A stretch of DNA of 64,000 nt from MWEH01 sp035409945 (GTDB lineage: Bacteria > Bacillota > Clostridia > Christensenellales > DTU072): the NCBI GenBank assembly GCA_035409945.1, contig DAONQC010000008.1, positions 6,209 through 70,208 of the forward strand. The letters run 5' to 3'. The first letter of the stretch is position 1. Each line of letters starts with the position of its first letter. The notes beneath the pieces were generated by a model. It saw only the letters and a list, made by a program, of their open reading frames with translations, had not been told where the DNA came from and did not search any database. This document shows, one piece after another, positions 1 through 7,847 of this stretch. Position numbers and translations under genes: made by a program.

Positions 1-33
1 AAAAAGAATCGCAGGGTTTTTGCGATTCTTTTT
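1..33 (-). terminator. Terminator of the rpsF-ssb-rpsR operon
   Basis: A 13-bp perfect stem (positions 1-13 with 21-33) closes a 7-nt loop. On the minus strand the 3' arm ends in TTTTT, as in an intrinsic terminator, 28 bp past the rpsR stop. The stem is symmetric, so it could also stop transcription entering from the left on the plus strand. Confidence 0.85.
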
Positions 34-60
34 CATTATTATTAATTTCTATCTTTAGTA

Positions 61-861
61 CTAGTCAGCTGAGAATGGAAGTAATCCCATTATACGAGCT
101 CTTTTAACAGCTGTTGCTAGTGCTCTTTGATGTTTAACACAAACGCCACTCATTCTTCTAGGAAGGATTCTTCCTTTTTCTGTAATGTAGCGGGGGCGTT
201 GATCTTCTTTGCTATGTGGGTCATAACCTTTATTAATCTCTGCTGCTAATTTGATGTAATCGATTTCATCCACTTTGTTTGCGCAGAAGGGACAAACTCT
301 TCTTCTTGACCCTTGTCTGTAGAAGTTGCCACCTCTTGAAAAAGATCTTTCACCTTTTTGGTAGGGGGCTCTGGGTTTTCTTTCGTAAGATTTTGTTTCT
401 GTTTCTCCAGCTTCATTCTTTTTAGGTGCAGGTTTTCTAGCATGGAATTCCTTTTCGCCACTTTCTTTTTTATCTACAGCTTTTTCGTCTTCAGCGGTCT
501 CATCTTTCTTGGTCTCAGCTTTCTTAGCAGGGGCTTCTTTTTTTACAGCTTTTGCTTCTTCCGTAGCATCATCTTTTTTAGTTTCAGCCTTCTTAGCAGG
601 GGCTTCCTTTTTTTCAGCTTTTGCTTCTTCCGCATCATCTTTTTTGGCTGCAGCTTTCTTGGCAGGAGCTTCTTTTGCTACCTCTTCCTTTTTCTCTACT
701 ACTTTTTCTTCTTTCACTGCATCTGCTTTTTTGGTAGCAGCTTTTTCTTCTTTGGCAGTATCTACTTTTTTAGCAGCAGGTTTTGCCTCTTTCTTTTCTG
801 TTTTAACAGTGGCTTCTTTCTTTTCTTCCGCCACGTCGTTAGTTTCTATGTCTTTTGTCAT
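61..861 (-). CDS. rpsR: Ribosomal protein bS18 with long Lys/Ala/Glu-rich N-terminal extension
   Basis: Small-subunit protein bS18, which pairs with bS6 on the 30S platform. The C-terminal ~80 residues are a normal S18 domain: a CPFC pair, the segment LAAEINKGYDPHSK, RILPRRMSG, a CVKH pair and the ending RARIMGLLPFSAD. The first ~185 residues are an unusual low-complexity extension of KKEAPAKKAETKKDD-like repeats, probably disordered and highly charged, ending in an Arg/aromatic-rich linker. Most bS18 proteins are 70-100 residues, so this one is nearly three times the usual length. The start at 861 has AAGGAG seven bases upstream, and the extension is in frame with the core. It is the last gene of rpsF-ssb-rpsR, 25 bp after ssb. 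The role of the extension is unknown. Confidence 0.95.
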   Translation of the reverse strand: MTKDIETNDVAEEKKEATVKTEKKEAKPAAKKVDTAKEEKAATKKADAVKEEKVVEKKEEVAKEAPAKKAAAKKDDAEEAKAEKKEAPAKKAETKKDDATEEAKAVKKEAPAKKAETKKDETAEDEKAVDKKESGEKEFHARKPAPKKNEAGETETKSYERKPRAPYQKGERSFSRGGNFYRQGSRRRVCPFCANKVDEIDYIKLAAEINKGYDPHSKEDQRPRYITEKGRILPRRMSGVCVKHQRALATAVKRARIMGLLPFSAD

Positions 862-886
862 AATTATTTCTCCTTAAAAATCATAA

Positions 887-1312
887 TTAAAATGGGACAT
901 TCCCATCAAGTACGGTGCCACCAAACTTTGGCTTTTTATTGGCTACTTCGGGGATGTCAGGCAGATCTTCGCTTGCTACATCTGCGTCTGAGCTGTCGCC
1001 TCTAGAGGATAAAAATTGAACTTCGTCTGCGACTATTTCAGTAACATACCTAGTTTCACCATCTTTGTCGTACGAACGTGTTTGAATTGACCCGCAAACA
1101 CCAACTTTACTGCCTTTTTTCAAATATTTGCTGCAGTTGTCAGCAAGTCCTCTCCAAGTAACTACTGGAAGAAAATCAGTTGCTTTAGTACCGTCGTTAC
1201 TAGTGTAGTTACGATCAGCAGCAACTGTAAATCTGCAGTATGAAATGCCACTACCTGTTTGGCCAGAATCTGGGTCTTTTGTTAAATTACCTATTAAAAT
1301 AGCTTTGTTCAT
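887..1312 (-). CDS. ssb: Single-stranded DNA-binding protein
   Basis: SSB coats single-stranded DNA in replication, recombination and repair. The N-terminal OB fold is recognisable (MNKAILIGNLTKDP, FTVAADRNY, FLPVVTWRGLADNCSKYLKKG, VCGSIQTRSYDKDG). It is 141 residues long with a shortened linker. The C-terminus ends in LDGNVPF: the terminal Pro-Phe that partner proteins bind is kept, but the usual run of acidic residues before it is mostly missing. GGAG lies upstream of the ATG at 1312. Its place between the S6 and S18 genes is the classic bacterial arrangement and implies co-transcription from the promoter at about 1700. Confidence 0.96.
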   Translation of the reverse strand: MNKAILIGNLTKDPDSGQTGSGISYCRFTVAADRNYTSNDGTKATDFLPVVTWRGLADNCSKYLKKGSKVGVCGSIQTRSYDKDGETRYVTEIVADEVQFLSSRGDSSDADVASEDLPDIPEVANKKPKFGGTVLDGNVPF

Positions 1313-1329
1313 GGTTTTCTCCTTACCCT

Positions 1330-1614
1330 TTATAGTAGGGTGATCATTTGTCTGACGATTTTGTCATTGATTCTCATCTGTCTGTCTACTTCTGCAGGAA
1401 CTGTTGCATCTGCTTCAAAGTTGAATAGCACATAGTAACCATGTGTCATGCGGTCGATTTCGTAAGCGAACCTACGAGTTCCCCACTTGTTCACTAATGT
1501 TACTGCGCCACCAAGACTTTCAATCAGATCAGAGTATCTAGTAATTTGAGCCTCTGTATCTTCCTCAGAAAGACCATCTTTGATTATGAATAGCAATTGA
1601 TACTTTCTTTTCAT
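1330..1614 (-). CDS. rpsF: Ribosomal protein bS6
   Basis: bS6 binds bS18 in the 30S platform. The 94-residue protein has the family pattern: YQLLFIIKDGLSEED near the start, the conserved NKWGTRRFAYEIDRMTHGYYVLFNFEAD core, and the end RINDKIVRQMITLL. The ATG at 1614 follows AAAGGAGG by about nine bases. A closer upstream ATG is in another frame and meets TGA after two codons, so it is not the start. It is first in the operon, directly behind a promoter and a short structured leader. Confidence 0.97.
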   Translation of the reverse strand: MKRKYQLLFIIKDGLSEEDTEAQITRYSDLIESLGGAVTLVNKWGTRRFAYEIDRMTHGYYVLFNFEADATVPAEVDRQMRINDKIVRQMITLL

Positions 1615-1645
1615 GACATCTTACCTCCTTTTGGACATTTTATTG

Positions 1646-1678
1646 GCTCTCGAAAGAGCAAGGAATCGCAAATTGCGA
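1646..1678 (-). promoter_or_regulatory. Structured leader of the rpsF mRNA
   Basis: Two small hairpins lie between the promoter and the rpsF ribosome binding site. One (1646-1659) has a 5-bp stem capped, in the mRNA sense, by a UUCG tetraloop; the other (1666-1678) is TCGCA/TGCGA with a 3-nt loop. Leaders of rpsF in other bacteria can bind the S6:S18 complex for autoregulation. I do not find the CCG loop signature of that motif, so an autoregulatory role is only a possibility. Confidence 0.4.
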
Positions 1679-1687
1679 CGCTTTTTT

Positions 1688-1716
1688 ATTATATACATAC
1701 TTTAAAATAAAGTAAA
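1688..1716 (-). promoter_or_regulatory. Promoter of rpsF-ssb-rpsR
   Basis: On the minus strand, TTTACT (1711-1716) and a perfect TATAAT (1688-1693) are separated by exactly 17 bases. Transcription would start near 1681, giving a leader of about 65 nt before rpsF. Confidence 0.8.
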
Positions 1717-1744
1717 GGATTTTTTTAATGCATGCGCGACCTTA

Positions 1745-1778
1745 TAATATGTAAAGTAAATTGAGCTACCTATGTTTC
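1745..1778 (+). repeat. Dispersed inverted repeat, copy 1
   Basis: Nineteen bases at 1745-1763 are the exact reverse complement of 12650-12668. The similarity continues past the identical part (CTATGTTTC at 1770-1778 against GAAAACATAG at 12635-12644). Both copies are intergenic. No gene or known element explains them. Confidence 0.6.
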
Positions 1779-1844
1779 CTCTGTTAATTCAAAGCTTGGG
1801 TTAAATTTGTATTTAAGTTGCATAATAGTTGCTACACATTGGTT

Positions 1845-1899
1845 ATTTCGGCTAATCCGGGAGCGATACCCAAGAATAGCCGATATTTTTAACATGTGT
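1845..1899 (+). repeat. Hairpin repeat flanking the AAA_14 ATPase, copy A
   Basis: TCGGCTA pairs with TAGCCGA around an inner GGG/CCC stem, followed by TATTTTTAA. The same arrangement recurs in the same orientation at 3232-3290. The two share CGGCTAATC, AGAATAGCCGATATTTTTAA and a following ATGTTG-like stretch, while the inner stem differs. It resembles a plus-strand terminator, but no plus-strand gene precedes it. Confidence 0.6.
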
Positions 1900-1935
1900 T
1901 GTTTTGGCAGTGTGGAATTTGACTAAAGATTTTGG

Positions 1936-3165
1936 TTATAACATCCAGGCAGGAATAATTAAATTATCACGATTAAAAGCAGAAACATTGTTTGCCATAC
2001 AAATAACTGCACCAGTACTAATTTCAAGAGGTGATTTATTTAAAGTAGAGAACGTGCGTGTAATTCTTATGTCAGGGTTTACGGATTTTTTAATTTCGAT
2101 AGGATGTAATTTGTCATCTTTTTCTAAAACGATATCAATTTCTTTTCCGTCACGGTCTCTATAAAAGTAGAGATATGGTTCTGTGCCTGTATTTTGATAG
2201 TTTTTAACTATTTCCGAAACAGCATAATTTTCAAATAGTGCGCCATTCATAGCGCCTTGTTCTGCCACTTCAGCAGAAGACCATCTAGTTAGATAACAGA
2301 CAAGTCCTGTGTCATAGAAATATACTTTAGGTGTTTTAATTGTGCGTTTTAAAACATTATTAGAGTAGGGATGTAACATAAAAACAATACCTAGAGTTTC
2401 CAAAACATTCATCCAGTTTTTGGCGGTTTGAACATCGATTTCTGCATCGGTAGCGATGGATTGGTAATTAAGCAGCTGGGCAGTGCGAGCAGCAACTGCG
2501 GTTATAAATTTATGAAATTTTAAAACATCAACAGATCCAGCAATATCTCGTACATCTCTTGAAATATATGTGGAAACATATGATGAGTAGTATATATCTC
2601 TTTCAGCATAAGAGTCGATGATAAGTTGTGGCATCGAACCATTCCATATTCGAGAGAATACTTCAGTAGTAGATATTGGCGTTATTTTTTCCGATTCGTT
2701 AATTAATGAGGAAATATCTAAGTTGAGTAAAAAAGGAGTCTCGCCCATTATTTCACGCTGAGACATAGGAGATAAGTGCAAGATGGCGACACGTCCTGCC
2801 AAAGATTCTTGTACGCCACGCATCAAACTAAAAACTTGTGACCCAGTCATCCAGAAATCACCAGGTGTTTTATGTGCATCTATGTGTATTTTAATGTATG
2901 TAAAAAGTTGTGGTGCATATTGAATTTCATCGATAAGTACTGGTGGTTTATAAATTTGCAAAAACAAGGCTGGATCTTTTTGAGCAACATCTCGAGCAGT
3001 TAAATCATCTAGCGTCACATAACGCCTTCCAATATTTTCTTTTTCAGCAAGCATTTGTAGCATGGTAGTTTTTCCAGTTTGCCTTGGTCCTGTCAAAAGT
3101 ATTGAAGGGAATGACTTATTAAGCCTAGTGACCACATCTTCTAAATGCCGTGTAATATATGTCAT
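1936..3165 (-). CDS. AAA_14/DUF4143-family ATPase
   Basis: Predicted P-loop ATPase of the AAA_14-DUF4143 family, whose cellular role is poorly defined. Walker A is GPRQTGKTT (residues 26-34), Walker B is PVLIDEIQYAP (around residue 80), and WMTGSQVF follows as a sensor-like element. The middle carries the DUF4143 pattern (STYISRDVRDI, LGIVFMLHPYSNN, KVYFYDTGLVCYL). The C-terminus has a PD-(D/E)XK-like signature, FENYAVSEI then GKEIDIVLE then HPIEIKKS. I start at the ATG at 3165, which has GGAG six bases upstream, rather than at the TTG four codons earlier. It stands alone, bracketed by two hairpin repeats. A damaged relative lies at 63180-63797. Confidence 0.85.
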   Translation of the reverse strand: MTYITRHLEDVVTRLNKSFPSILLTGPRQTGKTTMLQMLAEKENIGRRYVTLDDLTARDVAQKDPALFLQIYKPPVLIDEIQYAPQLFTYIKIHIDAHKTPGDFWMTGSQVFSLMRGVQESLAGRVAILHLSPMSQREIMGETPFLLNLDISSLINESEKITPISTTEVFSRIWNGSMPQLIIDSYAERDIYYSSYVSTYISRDVRDIAGSVDVLKFHKFITAVAARTAQLLNYQSIATDAEIDVQTAKNWMNVLETLGIVFMLHPYSNNVLKRTIKTPKVYFYDTGLVCYLTRWSSAEVAEQGAMNGALFENYAVSEIVKNYQNTGTEPYLYFYRDRDGKEIDIVLEKDDKLHPIEIKKSVNPDIRITRTFSTLNKSPLEISTGAVICMANNVSAFNRDNLIIPAWML

Positions 3166-3231
3166 ATTCTTCTCCAATCAAATATATTTCATATTACCAT
3201 TATACATTACCAAAAAGGCTAAAATCAATGA

Positions 3232-3290
3232 ATTTCTCGGCTAATCTTGGGTTATAGCCAAAGAATAGCCGATATTTTTAAAGATGTTGA
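3232..3290 (+). repeat. Hairpin repeat flanking the AAA_14 ATPase, copy B
   Basis: Second copy of the hairpin at 1845-1899, in the same orientation: CTCGGCTAATC, a variant inner stem (TTGG/CCAA), then AGAATAGCCGATATTTTTAA. It lies just upstream of the ATPase start, so the gene sits between two direct copies about 1.35 kb apart. Confidence 0.6.
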
Positions 3291-3312
3291 TGCATTTATA
3301 GTGATATATCGC

Positions 3313-3341
3313 TTTACGATTAGCCAGACAGGGTGTATATT
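3313..3341 (+). promoter_or_regulatory. Promoter of the csoR-metal ATPase operon
   Basis: TTTACG (3313-3318) and TATATT (3336-3341) are spaced by 17 bases. The predicted transcription start (about 3348) falls just before the palindromic operator at 3355-3375. Confidence 0.6.
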
Positions 3342-3354
3342 ATTATTACTACTA

Positions 3355-3375
3355 ATATACCCGTAGGGGGTATAT
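3355..3375 (+). promoter_or_regulatory. CsoR-type operator
   Basis: An inverted repeat, ATATACCC-GTAG-GGGGTATAT, lies 14 bp upstream of the repressor start codon. An AT-rich flank around a CCC/GGG core is the known form of operators for CsoR-family copper sensors. Its position at the transcription start fits autorepression. Confidence 0.8.
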
Positions 3376-3388
3376 ACGAGGTGAAGAA

Positions 3389-3658
3389 ATGAGAACGAAT
3401 GAACTTAATAAAAATTTAATAACAAGGCTTAATAGAATCGAAGGACAGGTCAAGGGAATCAGGCGTATGGTGGAAGAAAATGAAGAGTGTGAAGATATAA
3501 TGATTCAGATTTTAGCCATACAAGGTGCTATTAGGCAGGTAGGGCAAAAGGTAGTTATGAACCACCTAAATAATTGTATTGTAGAAAGTATCCAAACTGG
3601 AAATCTAGAAGAAGTACAAAAGTTTAGTAAAATCTTAGACAAGTTCATTGCTAAATAA
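3389..3658 (+). CDS. csoR: CsoR/RcnR-family metal-sensing repressor
   Basis: Small all-helical repressor of the CsoR/RcnR (DUF156) family that releases DNA when it binds metal. It has 89 residues with the family hallmark RLNRIEGQVKGIRRMVEE. The Cu(I)-type ligand set Cys-His-Cys is present at C34, H59 and C63. There is no N-terminal His as in nickel-sensing RcnR, so copper is the favoured inducer. The start has GAGG seven bases upstream, and a matching operator overlaps the promoter. The metal ATPase gene follows after 83 bp and is probably co-transcribed, giving a self-regulated efflux operon. Confidence 0.9.
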   Translation: MRTNELNKNLITRLNRIEGQVKGIRRMVEENEECEDIMIQILAIQGAIRQVGQKVVMNHLNNCIVESIQTGNLEEVQKFSKILDKFIAK

Positions 3659-3741
3659 AGGATAAAATAGAGTAATGTTCAAAATAAATATAACTATTCA
3701 CATTACTTTAAATTCAAACGATATTATTTTACGAGGTCAAA

Positions 3742-6231
3742 ATGAGTGATGTATATAAATCTTGTGATGGGAAAACAATTTTGCAGAAATGTGCCTGCGC
3801 TGAAGAAATGCAAGCCATCCAAAAAGATATTTTAAAAGAGACAGTCGATATTTCTGCGAATACTAGTTGTTGCTGCGAGCATCAGCATGTTAACGAAAAT
3901 AATGAATTTGTAAGCAACTTAACAAAAACAGAAGGAACGTGTAACTGCAAGGCAACTTCATACGGTAGTTCAAAAAAAGACGGTAAAGAACATCGTTCGG
4001 AAGAAGAGGAGACTTGTAGTTGTTGTTCAATCGAAATGGACGAGACAAGTAGCTGTAGCTTAGCATCGTCACACAGCAATACAAAAAGAGAAAAGGAAGA
4101 TTGTCGTGAAACTGAAGGCGAAATTTGTAGTTGTTGTTTAATCGAAAGGGGCGAGACAAGTAACTGTAGCTTAACATCACATAATACAAAAAGAGAATGT
4201 GAAGCTAGTTATTCGGAAGAAGGTGAGATTTGTAGTTGTTGTTCAGTGCCACATAACGATACGGAGTCTGAGATAAAAGGGTGTTGTTCAGCTCCTACAA
4301 AGAACAAGAAAAAAAGTAAATCTATACTACTACTCGCTGTTTCTATAATAGCCGTGATATTAAGCTATATATTTTCTCGATTTGATATATATTCTAAACT
4401 AGGGTCACATAAACTAGCAGTTTTGGACCCTGCTTGGATAGCCATTGTAATATCAGGGACCCCAATATTTAAGGCTGCATTATACAACCTAAAAAGGAAA
4501 AAGATAACAAGTGCGCTTCTTGTCACTATGGCAATTGTAGCTAGTATCATAATAGGGTTTATAGTTATATTTGGAGAAACTAATGCCGTGCAAGGGCATA
4601 ATCATGGATTCTTTTTTGCAGCTGGCGAAGTAGCTGTGATAATGGCTATAGGGGGGGTTTTAGAAGATTTAACTTTATCAAAGTCTAGATCTGCAATTGA
4701 AAATCTCATTAAAATGCGACCTACTGTGGCGCTACGTAAAGAGGAAAACGGCGGCTTCAGGGAAGTTGAAATAGAAGATATTGTTGTAGGTGATGTGGTT
4801 TTAGTAAGACCTAATGAAATTATCTCTGTCGATGGAATCATTGTACACGGCGAAACAGCTATTGATACCTCAAATATAACAGGAGAGTTTTTAGCAAAAG
4901 ATAGCTACATTGGAGATCAAGTATACTCAGGAACTAAAAACCTTTCAGGAGCTATTGAAGTTAAAGTTACTACGCCTTCAAACGAAACAACTATTTCTAA
5001 GCTAATCAGGTATGTAAAAGAAGCTTCAAAGAAAAAAGCACCAGTAGTAAAAGTAGCGGATAAAATGGCATCATATTTAGTTATTGGGGCATTGCTAATT
5101 AGCATAGTTGTTTTCTTTACATCTTTATTTGGATTTAAGCTGTCACCACTTGAGTCGGTGCAAAGAGCTGCGACGATTTTAGTTGTTTTTTGTCCTTGTG
5201 CATTAGCTTTAGCAACACCAGTGGCGATAGCTGCTGGCATTGGCAACGCTAGTAAAAACGGTATTCTCATAAAGAGTGGACTGGCATTAGAAAAGATTAC
5301 GAAAATTGATACTATAGCATTTGATAAAACCGGGACAATAACCGAAGGCAAGATTAATGTTGAAAAAGTATATCCGTACGAGATATCCGAAAAGGAGTTA
5401 ATAATATACGCAGCTTCAGCAGAAAATAAAAGCGAGCATCCTATAGCAAAAGCAATACTTAAGTACAATAATTATGATATTTTAGAAAGCACAAAAACTG
5501 TTAGTCTTTTAGGAATTGGTGTGGAGGCAAAAATCGGTGATAAAAAAGTTGGTGTATACAAAATAGATCATGTTAAAGATTTAATCCCGATAATAGAATA
5601 CGAAAAAATAGAAAAACTAGGACATACTGTTGTTTCTGTTTTGTTAGATGGTAAGTATATAGGCTCAATAACTTTAAGCGATACCCTAAGAGCAGATGCT
5701 GAATGGACAATTAAAGAGTTGAAAGATATGAACAAAGAATGTGTTATGCTGACAGGCGACAATTTAGAAAGTGCACTGATGATAGCAGAAAAAGTAGGTA
5801 TAGATAATGTCAAGGCTAATCTTTTACCAGAAGATAAAGTAAGCATAATAGAGGAGCTCAAAAGAGATAATAAAAAAGCATTAATGGTAGGAGATGGTGT
5901 AAATGATGCGGCTGCTTTAGCTGTTGCTGATTCATCTATTGCGATAGCCGCAATGGAAAGTAGTGTTGCAATGGAAACGGCTGAAATTAGTTTAATGACT
6001 AAGAATATAAAAAAGATTCCATACTTATTCAGTCTCTCAAAAAGAACTTTGTTAACAATAAAAATTAATATAACCTTATCTTTATTGATAAGCATCACTT
6101 CCATAATATTATCTGCTTTAGGGCTAATTAACATTGTTGCAGGGGCGCTAATTCATAACGCAAGTAGTGTTTTGGTCACATTGCATTCCGCACTGCTTTT
6201 AATGTACAAAAGAAAATCGCACTTAGCGTGA
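3742..6231 (+). CDS. copA: P1B-type heavy-metal (probably Cu+) transporting ATPase with Cys-rich N-terminus
   Basis: Membrane pump that exports a soft metal using ATP. The catalytic core is complete: phosphatase loop DTSNITGE, transmembrane CPC (FCPCALALATPV), phosphorylation site DKTGTITEG, the HP motif (SEHPIAKA) and the hinge GDGVNDAAAL. Hydrophobic segments start near residue 194. The CPC motif and the csoR neighbour suggest Cu+. The last helix (IHNASSVLVTLHSALL) also resembles Cd/Zn pumps, so the metal is not certain. The first ~190 residues replace normal GMTCxxC metal-binding domains: they hold 23 cysteines, with a ~36-residue unit containing CSCC and an NTKRE-like stretch repeated about three times. 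Two diverged copies of the gene's 3' end follow the stop codon. Confidence 0.9.
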   Translation: MSDVYKSCDGKTILQKCACAEEMQAIQKDILKETVDISANTSCCCEHQHVNENNEFVSNLTKTEGTCNCKATSYGSSKKDGKEHRSEEEETCSCCSIEMDETSSCSLASSHSNTKREKEDCRETEGEICSCCLIERGETSNCSLTSHNTKRECEASYSEEGEICSCCSVPHNDTESEIKGCCSAPTKNKKKSKSILLLAVSIIAVILSYIFSRFDIYSKLGSHKLAVLDPAWIAIVISGTPIFKAALYNLKRKKITSALLVTMAIVASIIIGFIVIFGETNAVQGHNHGFFFAAGEVAVIMAIGGVLEDLTLSKSRSAIENLIKMRPTVALRKEENGGFREVEIEDIVVGDVVLVRPNEIISVDGIIVHGETAIDTSNITGEFLAKDSYIGDQVYSGTKNLSGAIEVKVTTPSNETTISKLIRYVKEASKKKAPVVKVADKMASYLVIGALLISIVVFFTSLFGFKLSPLESVQRAATILVVFCPCALALATPVAIAAGIGNASKNGILIKSGLALEKITKIDTIAFDKTGTITEGKINVEKVYPYEISEKELIIYAASAENKSEHPIAKAILKYNNYDILESTKTVSLLGIGVEAKIGDKKVGVYKIDHVKDLIPIIEYEKIEKLGHTVVSVLLDGKYIGSITLSDTLRADAEWTIKELKDMNKECVMLTGDNLESALMIAEKVGIDNVKANLLPEDKVSIIEELKRDNKKALMVGDGVNDAAALAVADSSIAIAAMESSVAMETAEISLMTKNIKKIPYLFSLSKRTLLTIKINITLSLLISITSIILSALGLINIVAGALIHNASSVLVTLHSALLLMYKRKSHLA

Positions 6232-6245
6232 TTTCCGAATCTACA

Positions 6246-6308
6246 TTAGCGTTATATTCAACATGGCTTTTAACTTACGAAAGAAAAGGTAAATCGCATT
6301 TAGCTTAA
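6246..6308 (+). pseudogene. Ghost copy 1 of the metal-ATPase C-terminus
   Basis: Read from 6246 this stretch gives LALYSTWLLTYERKGKSHLA and a TAA stop. The real C-terminus is LHSALLLMYKRKSHLA, so the copy keeps the order of residues and the final KSHLA. It begins 14 bp after the real stop, and most differences are codon-like substitutions. It has no start codon or ribosome binding site and is a relic, not a gene. Confidence 0.7.
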
Positions 6309-6326
6309 CTGTAAGATTCGTGCAGT

Positions 6327-6371
6327 ATTACATTTAGCACTGCTTTTATAGGCAAAAAGCCACACTCATAA
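6327..6371 (+). pseudogene. Ghost copy 2 of the metal-ATPase C-terminus
   Basis: Read from 6327 this gives ITFSTAFIGKKPHS and TAA, comparable to the real VTLHSALLLMYKRKSHLA. The DNA shares GCACTGCTTTTA with the gene (6190-6201). It is more diverged than copy 1. Confidence 0.5.
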
Positions 6372-6504
6372 TAAAGATTAGGATTACTACATTTTTGTCA
6401 TCTCTAGCTCTTGTAAATATTAACGCTGGTGTTTTAGCGACATGATATTCAGACTGTTATATATCTATAAAATATTGCGCAGTAAAGCGTTAAAAAAATC
6501 AGTA

Positions 6505-6535
6505 TTGACAAAAGTTATTATGTGTAAGATATTAT
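6505..6535 (+). promoter_or_regulatory. Promoter of the epimerase gene
   Basis: A consensus TTGACA lies at 6505-6510. The -10 element is either GATATT (6528-6533, 17-bp spacer) or TATTAT (6530-6535, 19-bp spacer). The gene begins about 50 bp further on. Confidence 0.6.
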
Positions 6536-6588
6536 AAGTATAGATTAAGAAAAGTTATCTAGCTCGTATTTTGAAGTGGAGGTGAGAT

Positions 6589-7599
6589 ATGGACAAGATA
6601 TTTAAAAATGCAGAAAATCGCACATTTTTAATAACTGGAGCATCGGGATTTTTAGGCAAAGAAACGGTCAAATATATTTTAAGCGAAGGTGCAAAGGTAA
6701 TAGCAATGGATTTAAAAATTGCAGATAAGCTTAAAGAAATGGAAAATCCTAATCTATCGTTTTTAGAAGCTGACTTATCAAAACCATATGATTTTCCAGA
6801 AGGAGTAACAGATGTAATTCACGCAGCAGGTCGTGTTTCGGACTGGGGCCCATATCAAAAATTTTATGAGGCAAATGTTGTAATGACTGAAGATTTGATG
6901 AAAAAGGCTAAAGATAGTGGTGTCAAAAACTTCTTATTCATAAGTACTATTGATATCCATGGATTATTAGGGCATGTCAATGAAACTGAAGATGGCGTAT
7001 ATTACACTCCAACAGGTTTCTATGCTCAGACGAAAAAGGTTGCAGAAAAAATGGTAAGAGCATTTAACTCAGAAGAAATGAAGACGGTGTGTATCCGTCC
7101 TTGTACAGTCTATGGTCCTGGAGACACAACTGTTCAAGGGCCAATTATGGATGCAATTTTAAAAAATCAGATGGGAGTAATAGACGGAGGAAAATATTTA
7201 ACGTCAAGAGTATATGTAACCGATCTTGTGCAAGGATTATGTAGAACATTAGAATTTGGTACAGGTGGAGATGCCTACAACATAGTATCGGGTGAGAAAA
7301 TTACTTGGAAAGAATGGGTTAATGCAATATCAAAAGAATTAGGAGTAAAACCGCCCAAACTATCATCCCCATATTTTATTGCCTATTTAGGTGCTTGTAT
7401 TTTAGAAGGCGTGTATAAGCTGTTTAGAATAAAAAATGGTCCTATACTCACAAGAATGCGTATTCAACATGCAGGCCATGACTTTTATTTCCTTCCTACT
7501 AAAGCTACAAAAGAATTAGGATTTGAGCCCAAAATGCCTTGGCAAGAAGGTGTAAAAATAATGGTTAAGGAATATAAAGAACGAAAAGGAATAAAATAA
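6589..7599 (+). CDS. NAD-dependent epimerase/dehydratase family protein (extended SDR)
   Basis: Predicted NAD(P)-dependent oxidoreductase of the extended short-chain dehydrogenase family, acting on a nucleotide sugar or a related substrate. The cofactor loop TGASGFLG is near residues 17-24, AAGRVSDWG follows the second Rossmann half, and the catalytic pair Y145/K149 lies in FYAQTKKVAEK. CIRPCTVYGPGDTT is typical of the family. At 336 residues it is full length. GGAGGTGA precedes the ATG by 5 bases. It appears to be a single-gene unit between its own promoter and a pair of inverted repeats. The substrate cannot be named from sequence; a 3-beta-hydroxysteroid-dehydrogenase-like clade is possible. 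Confidence 0.85.
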   Translation: MDKIFKNAENRTFLITGASGFLGKETVKYILSEGAKVIAMDLKIADKLKEMENPNLSFLEADLSKPYDFPEGVTDVIHAAGRVSDWGPYQKFYEANVVMTEDLMKKAKDSGVKNFLFISTIDIHGLLGHVNETEDGVYYTPTGFYAQTKKVAEKMVRAFNSEEMKTVCIRPCTVYGPGDTTVQGPIMDAILKNQMGVIDGGKYLTSRVYVTDLVQGLCRTLEFGTGGDAYNIVSGEKITWKEWVNAISKELGVKPPKLSSPYFIAYLGACILEGVYKLFRIKNGPILTRMRIQHAGHDFYFLPTKATKELGFEPKMPWQEGVKIMVKEYKERKGIK

Positions 7600-7616
7600 C
7601 TATCGGTTTTGCGTAT

Positions 7617-7732
7617 TATGCCGAAGTTTTAAAGTATCAGCATAGTGAATTTGGTAAAATGGTTTTCTTCGGCATAGTGTTTTGTTAGTTATGAGAATAT
7701 AGTAGTTTTTAACCGAACTATTAATTCTCATA
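7617..7732 (+). repeat. Two consecutive inverted repeats after the epimerase gene
   Basis: TATGCCGAAG (7617-7626) pairs with CTTCGGCATA (7667-7676) across 40 nt and is followed by GTGTTTTGTT, so it could serve as a terminator. A second, tighter hairpin (7690-7732) pairs TATGAGAAT and AGTAGTT with AACTATT and ATTCTCATA around an 8-nt loop; it has no T tract. Its loop sequence TTTTTAACCGAACT recurs near 7794-7807, upstream of the next promoter. Otherwise I see nothing coding between 7600 and 7896. Confidence 0.5.
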
Positions 7733-7847
7733 TTAATTACAAAGTTTGAACCCTTCATGGATTTTTAGGATTAAACGCAAATAGAATGCTTTTTTAACCG
7801 AACTTTTTTTACAATGCTCTTTTAAATTAGATATTTATTTGTTCGTG

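Noticed and set aside
358..1005. Long plus-strand frames opposite rpsR
   Set aside because: Antisense shadows of the Lys/Glu-rich repeat; Phe/Ser-rich composition and no start signals.
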